Assembly: GCF_000219625.1 (NCBI RefSeq)
Contig: NC_018217.1
Location: 1,674,001-1,738,000 of the forward strand
Length of the DNA: 64,000 bases
From: Zymoseptoria tritici IPO323
Lineage: Eukaryota > Ascomycota > Dothideomycetes > Mycosphaerellales > Mycosphaerellaceae
Direction: 5' to 3'
Of this stretch, positions 58,301 through 64,000 are shown in pieces; within the stretch, counting starts at the first letter, position 1; each line of letters begins with the position of its first letter. Both the position numbers and the translations under genes were made by a program. The notes under the pieces were generated by a model. The model was not told the origin of the DNA. It worked only from the letters and a program-made list of their open reading frames with translations, and searched no databases.

Positions 58301-61300
58301 CTCAGAGATACACAGCGACTTCTTGAATTCTTCGTCGAAACCATCATACCGTCCTACACCTACGGAAGATCCGAGGTAGCCATCGGCACCGTCCTTGATG
58401 TCATGGAGAATCTGCGAGATTTGTGGACGGATCCCAGCAATGTTGACCTATACAACCTGGGGCTCGATGTTTATGATTGGTGCACCGGCACGGCGCTCTC
58501 CAATGGCGTGCTGTCACCAAGTGTGCAAAAGCGTCTGGCGTCTCTTCTACTGCAGCTTTGCCGACTCACTGTGGACTATCCCTCTTCCGATGATGATGGA
58601 TCATCTGGCCAAGATTCTTCCGCCCGGACGAGTCTTTTCGGACTTCTCAAACAAGGCACTGTGTCTGTACAGTTCCATTTGGCGGCGCACATATCGAAAG
58701 TGTTTGGTCGCACGGTCCTCTCACAACATGAAGCCATGTTCGATGATCTCGTTGAGAGCCTTCCCGAAGATATCGACCACATGGAGGGGATCGCCATGAG
58801 ATTGCTTTTCTTTGCAAAACTCGGTTCAGAGTGGCACTCCCTTCTGCGACAATGCGTCTATTACATGTTCGAAACCGCCGGCACTGGCTCTGTGTTCCAC
58901 GCAGCCCGCTGTATCGCAAACCTGGCCAGTATGCTTCCCCTCAAGACGCCACGCAAATTATTCGCCTTATTTGCGCCTCAATTGCTGTTCACCTGGCTGG
59001 CCTCTAGCAAGAGCCTTCGCGACATTCCGTTCGCCGCCTTCCAGTACGCCTCCCTGAATGAGCTCCTGGTGGACAATCGCATCGAGGTCTGCGCTCAGGC
59101 TGTCATGCATGGTTCTTCAGAAGGCATCGATACGTTGTCAAGAGCCCTAAAGATTCTGCCTCAGGGTGTCATCAAGCTGTCATATGCCAAGTCTGTGGCC
59201 TACGCTATCAGCTGCGATATAAAGACCGGCAGTGCACAAGGTTCTTCTGGTGACACAGCCCCCACAGAACACCGCCTGAAATCATATCTGAACAATCGAG
59301 CCGAACATGTCCCGACACTGGCAGAACAATGGCCGGCGATCATCGGTCACTTCTTCCTCACATCGCAACAAGATGATCCCGAGGACAAATGGCTCGGGGC
59401 CAAACAAGACAACAAGCGTGCCAACGAGCCAGACAACGCTCCTGCACTCGAAGCGATGCGCAGGATGAAGGCTTTCGGGCATTCGAGCCGGACATTGCCA
59501 CAAAGCCAGGAGCCCTCCTTCCCAAGCAGCAATTTGTGGAAAGAAATCGGCCGTCTTTGCAGGAGACTGGACATCGAACCCAGTTGTTTGTGGAACCCGT
59601 CGACTTTCTCGCTCACTGTTCGAATGATATTGGATGCCATGGATTCATCTCTGGGTTCCCTGCATTCCTGCCTGATGATACGACGTTTGAGACTTCTAAT
59701 ATGCATGGCAGGCGAGGTTGCGTTCAGCGGCTTCCCCCTGAAGATGCTCATACATTCTCTTCGACCGTTCTTGAACGATAGCGAGTGTGCCGACGACACA
59801 CTCGGTATTCTTCAATACCTCTTCAACAGCAGCCGGGAGTACCTGCGGGAGCACTTGAATTTTCTCGCCGGCACAGTGATACTGCTAGTCCTTCGGTTGA
59901 GGAAGCACGCAAAGTCCACTCACAGCAGCACTACGCAAGAGAGCCAGCATTCCGCTACTGTGCAGAAGATGCTGGGATTTCAAAAATGGCTGGTGGATTA
60001 CCTGTCGAGACGTGCGTCGGACGCGAGCTCGCCTGCCTTCGACAGGTTGACCGAGTCCCTGAACTCTCTGCAGCTACCTGGGAATGCTCGCAAAGACACT
60101 CCTGAAAGCAATCTTTTATTGTTCTTGCTCGGGCAGTGGTCAGCAGAACAGGCACTTTGCCCGAGAACAGATTGTCTGGAAGCCATCGCCATTCTCGCAG
60201 ACAATTTTGAGCCTGCGGAATCAATCTCAGATGATTGCATCGGTACGGACAGTGACGCTGTTCTCTACTCACAGGCACTCTGGGACATCATCCAGCAGGC
60301 AGCAGTGTCTCGAGAATTCGTACAATGGTCCGCTCGTGTCCTTGGTCGCGCGTATGCAGCTACTGGTCAGCGGCCACACGTTGATGCGGATGGGACGGGC
60401 GCTGACTTGGAACGTCATCCGCGTACGACAGCGAACGATCAGATCACTGTCAACTCTCAAGTCATTATCGCCAGACGTTGGTCAGAACTACTATACTCCA
60501 GGTCGCGAATCGAGGCTGGGCTTGCGGAGCATTCACTACGAAAATTGGTCCAGAGACTTAGTAATTCTGCGACAGAATTGCGCGTGTTTGTGCAGGTCTT
60601 GCCCGAGGAGATCGACGTCGCCGTCGCAGATGGATTCTTCAGCTACGAGCCCCCGTCGATCGACCAGCGCGCTTTCACAGATGTACAAGATGACGCCCTC
60701 CGCAGAGCATTGCACGCCACTGCTGCAAAATCCATGGAAGCCTGGACGAAGGAGCTTGCTGTGACTGTGTGCAGGTGGGCCGCCAATGTTGCATTAGTTG
60801 CGTGCCTAGCGCCGCTGGTCTACAGTGTCTCGGGCCTTGCTGCGGAGCTCCTTCCGAGCATGCTCCATATACTACTGGTCGATGAGATGAACCGAAAGAA
60901 GACATTGCATTCGGAATTGTCGACTGCCATTACCGCCTGCTTAGTCGAGACCGATCCCGCACTGAAGACCAAGCAGCAGTTCTTTCTCAAGCTCCTACTC
61001 TACTTGCGCAGCCAGCAATATCCTAGGGAATTAACAAGATCCGACCGCATGAAATGGCTGCAGGTTGATCCTGTCCTGGCCGCTGCCGCCGCAGCACGTT
61101 GTGCCATGCCGCACTGTGGTCTGCTCCTCGCGGAGTCGATCCCCCCTGTTGCGCAGTCCAGCAGGCGCACATCTGGACGTGCGTCGACTTCACAGATCAT
61201 GACTACTCCGGCGCTCGAAAATGATTTGCTCCTGTCAATTTACCGACAACTTGAGGAACCGGACTCGTTCTACGGCGTCCAGCAATCCGCGTCGCTCGAT

Positions 61301-64000
61301 ACGGTACTCAGCCGTCTTGACCACGAAGCAAATGGGTTGAGGAGCCTCATGTTTAGATCAGCCCAGATGGACAGTCACATGCGTCACTCGCATCGCCTTG
61401 CCGAAGAAGATGCTGTCGGTATGGTGCACTCCTTGTCGAATCTCAACTTTAACAGTCTGGCATTCGCCCTCCTGAACCAAGGCGTGGGAGGTAACGTCAT
61501 GACAGCTGGATCAATGCTCGAGGCCGCCAAAGCTCTACAGCAGTGGGATATTAGTCTGCCCGAGACTCGCGTTGGCGATGCATTCACTGCGTTCGGCGTG
61601 CTGCAAGAGTTGACAAGAGCTACTGAGCCACGCCAGATACAAGGAAAGGTCTGCATGGCAGTGACCGAACATACTCAGCGCGGGATCACTGCAGGCAAAT
61701 CTTCGAGGCCGTCTCCGTCATGGTGTGGCGTTCTTGCCTCTCTCACCGAGGTCGAAGCGATTGTCTCCTCACCTGAACTAGAAGAGATGACAGCAAGGTG
61801 GCAAGCCATACGAGAGCGGTCGAACTGGATGCGTATGGCACGATACGAAGATGTCAAATCGTTGCTGTCAAACAGAGAGACAATGTTCGGCGTTGTCAGC
61901 CAGAACCTGGAGCTCCAGAGATCTCTACACGTAGGTCAGCCAGATGCCCGTACCTTCGAGGTCCAGGCTCTGCTTGACCAATCGAGACTCGCACGTGAGC
62001 ACGGCCGGCTACAAGAAGCTCTAACTGCTGTTGCCACTCTAAGTGACTTGGTGGAACTCTGCACGAACAACAACCTCAGGGTCGAGGCCGCTGTGAAGCT
62101 CGAGACGGCATCTGTGCTCTGGGATGCCGGAGAAGCATCCGCATCGGTGAAAATGCTGCAGGATGTCCTAGGAATGACAGACCTTGGCAAGCAAACCATT
62201 CCAGTAGGCCGCGCCGGGCTACGCGCTCAACTGGCCCATCAATTGGCCGAGGCCCGGTTGGAGAAGCCGGAGGACATCATGAGACATTACTTGAAGCCGG
62301 CTATCAGTGATATGAAGTCTGTCAAGACCGGTACCGAAGCTGGCAGAGTGTTTCACGAGTTTGCAAAATTCTGCGACGATGAGCTGCAGAATCCAGGAAA
62401 CATCGAAAACTTTACACGTGTGGTCAAACTTCGCCAAGCCAAGCAAGAAGAAGTCGATGCATTCAAAGCAGCCCTGAGGACGAAGAAGAGTGCTGGCGAC
62501 CGCGCCGATCTGACTCGCTCGCTCAACCTGGAAACAAAATGGCTCGAGATGGATATTGAGGAAGAGACGAGGCTCAGGGACAGTCGCAACAACTACGTCC
62601 AGCAAAGCCTCCAAAACTACCTTCTCGCTTTGCAAGCCTCGGACGCGCACGACATATGCGTGCTCAGATTCTTTGCTTTGTGGCTGGAGCACTCCGAGGA
62701 TCCTGGAGCCAACGCAGTCGTGCAAAAGTACCTCCCAGATGTCCCGAGCTGGAAGTTTGTGCTCCTGATGAACCAGCTCATGTCTCGTGTTAGCAAGGAG
62801 TCATCCACGTTCCAAATGGCATTAGGTGAGCTGTTGATCCGCATCTTCAAGCAACATCCCTATCACAGCCTCCATCATCTGTTCGCCAACGCAAGGAATC
62901 AACCAAAGAGCGACGAGACGGCCACCAAGTCTCGCCACTCGGGCTCGACGGCATTTGTAGACCGCCTTTACCAGGATCCAGTTCAGAAAGACTTCCTCAC
63001 CCGCCTCTTCTATTGCAACAAGCTCTACAGAGATATCGCAGACAGCTCTCCCGAGGCCAACAAGTCTGGCAAATTCAATGTGAGGAGCATTCCATCTGCG
63101 AAGAAGCTGATGGAAAATATCGTCAGAGCAAAGATGCCTCCGATCACGATCAATCTGCCCCTGCGCGCTGATGCACACTATGAGATCGTGCCTCTTATTG
63201 GTAAATTCAGGTCTGAGGGTACGATCCTTGGTGGAGTTAGCGCGCCCAAGCTCGTCACGGTCGTCGATATCAATGGCAAAGAGTACAAGCAGATCTTCAA
63301 GAACGGCAGAGACGATCTGCGCCAGGACGCCATCATGGAGCAGGTCTTTGAGGAAGTCAGCAAGATGCTTCGCAATCACAAATCGACTCGTCAGCGTGAC
63401 CTGAAAGTGCGGACATACAAAGTCATACCTCTGTCCAATACCACCGGAGTCATCGAGTTCGTTGCGAATTCGGTCCCACTCATGGATTACTTGCGGCCAG
63501 CACATCAGCGATATCATCCGAATGACTACAAAGAGAACAAAGCGCGCGAGATAATCAATAACGCCAAAGACTCTGCCCAGAGTCATCGGATTGGCGAATA
63601 TCGAAGGGTATGCGAGCACATGCATCCTGTCCTTCGCCACTTCTTTCTGGAGCGATTTGATAATCCCGACGAGTGGTTTTCGAAGCGTACTGCGTACACG
63701 AGGACCACTGCGAGTGTCTCAATTCTGGGCCACATCATCGGGCTAGGTGACAGGCACTGCAGCAATATCCTCTTGGACGAAGTGACAGGCGAAGTGGTGC
63801 ACATTGATCTAGGAGTGTCATTTGAAGCCGGTCGGGTACTGCCCATTCCCGAACTGGTCCCCTTCCGCCTTACACGGGACATCATCGATGGTATGGGTAT
63901 TACCAAGACCGAAGGTGTTTTCCGTCGATGCTGCGAATTCACCCTTGATGCCGTTCGTGAAGACAAGGACAGCATCATGACACTACTGAACGTCTTACGT
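55327..64000 (+). CDS. TEL1: ATM-family checkpoint kinase Tel1, partial (runs off window)
   Basis: A 31-nt first exon (55327-55357, MSEVTLFGAL) joins 55410 onward through a GTAAGT..CTGAC..GAAG intron. From there spot checks over 8.5 kb, including both ends, stay in one frame to the window edge, about 2874 residues. The N-terminal and central parts are helical repeats. The FAT region contains a CVLRFFALWLEHSED block near 62655. The kinase domain starts around 63150 with FKNGRDDLRQDAIMEQV. Its catalytic loop is GDRHCSN (Asp2791) and its metal-binding motif is DLG (Asp2810). ERFDNPDEW near 63655 is typical of ATM rather than ATR or TOR. The FATC end lies outside the window. Tel1 signals double-strand breaks through Mre11-Rad50-Xrs2/Nbs1 and maintains telomeres. 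Confidence 0.95.

Noticed and set aside
1..64000. CRISPR array or bacterial-type operons
   Set aside because: No regularly spaced repeats, and the gene structure is clearly eukaryotic with spliceosomal introns.

Overview
The window looks like a chromosomal segment from a filamentous ascomycete (Pezizomycotina; probably a dothideomycete, low confidence). Evidence: short GT..AG introns of about 40-110 nt with CTAAC/CTGAC branch points, UstYa/DUF3328 genes, recognisable ascomycete NUP192, TEL1, LIG4 and Art1-type arrestin genes, and transposons carrying repeat-induced point mutation (RIP)-type decay. Splice sites were placed by hand; for most multi-exon genes the exon lengths sum to a whole number of codons.

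Layout. Positions 1-27 kb are accessory and transposon-rich. A UstYa-family gene (254-1080, minus) faces a second UstYa-family gene (starts 1421, plus) across a 340-bp promoter. The second gene is cut in two by a nested insertion: an outer Gypsy-type LTR element (1910-19178), an inner chromodomain Gypsy element (5155-12959), and an 868-bp SINE/LINE-like insert inside the inner element's right LTR (12020-12887). The rest of the split gene resumes at 19183 and ends at 19638. A Copia element with a 5-bp target duplication follows (19808-26165), then a small secreted peptide gene (26608-26796) behind a cluster of repeated GCGACACGCC-like sites.

From 27 kb to the end the window is ordinary genic sequence. 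In order: a secreted single-pass membrane protein (27408-29438, minus); an Art1/Ldb19-type arrestin with two PPxY motifs (31589-33004, minus); a 2OG-Fe(II) oxygenase (35344-36878, minus) divergent from an ACMSD-like amidohydrolase (37376-38643, plus); DNA ligase 4 (38670-41687, minus) divergent from an Irs4-like EH-domain protein (42021-43769, plus); a JMJD7-like JmjC hydroxylase (43934-45138, minus); an F-box protein (45760-47741, plus) convergent with a metal-dependent amidohydrolase (47782-49382, minus); nucleoporin Nup192 (49896-54913, minus) divergent from the ATM-type kinase Tel1 (55327 to beyond the window end, plus).

The core half holds housekeeping functions: end joining, damage signalling, the nuclear pore, and ubiquitin-linked trafficking. 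The left half is the exploratory part. It contains a divergent UstYa pair, an enzyme family known from fungal ribosomal peptide (dikaritin) and cyclic peptide pathways, one member of which is freshly disrupted. It also contains three LTR elements whose paired LTRs differ only by transitions, nearly all in a YCA/TGR context; long antisense reading frames downstream of pol in both Gypsy elements; and a decayed tRNA-Cys-like sequence inside the Copia element.
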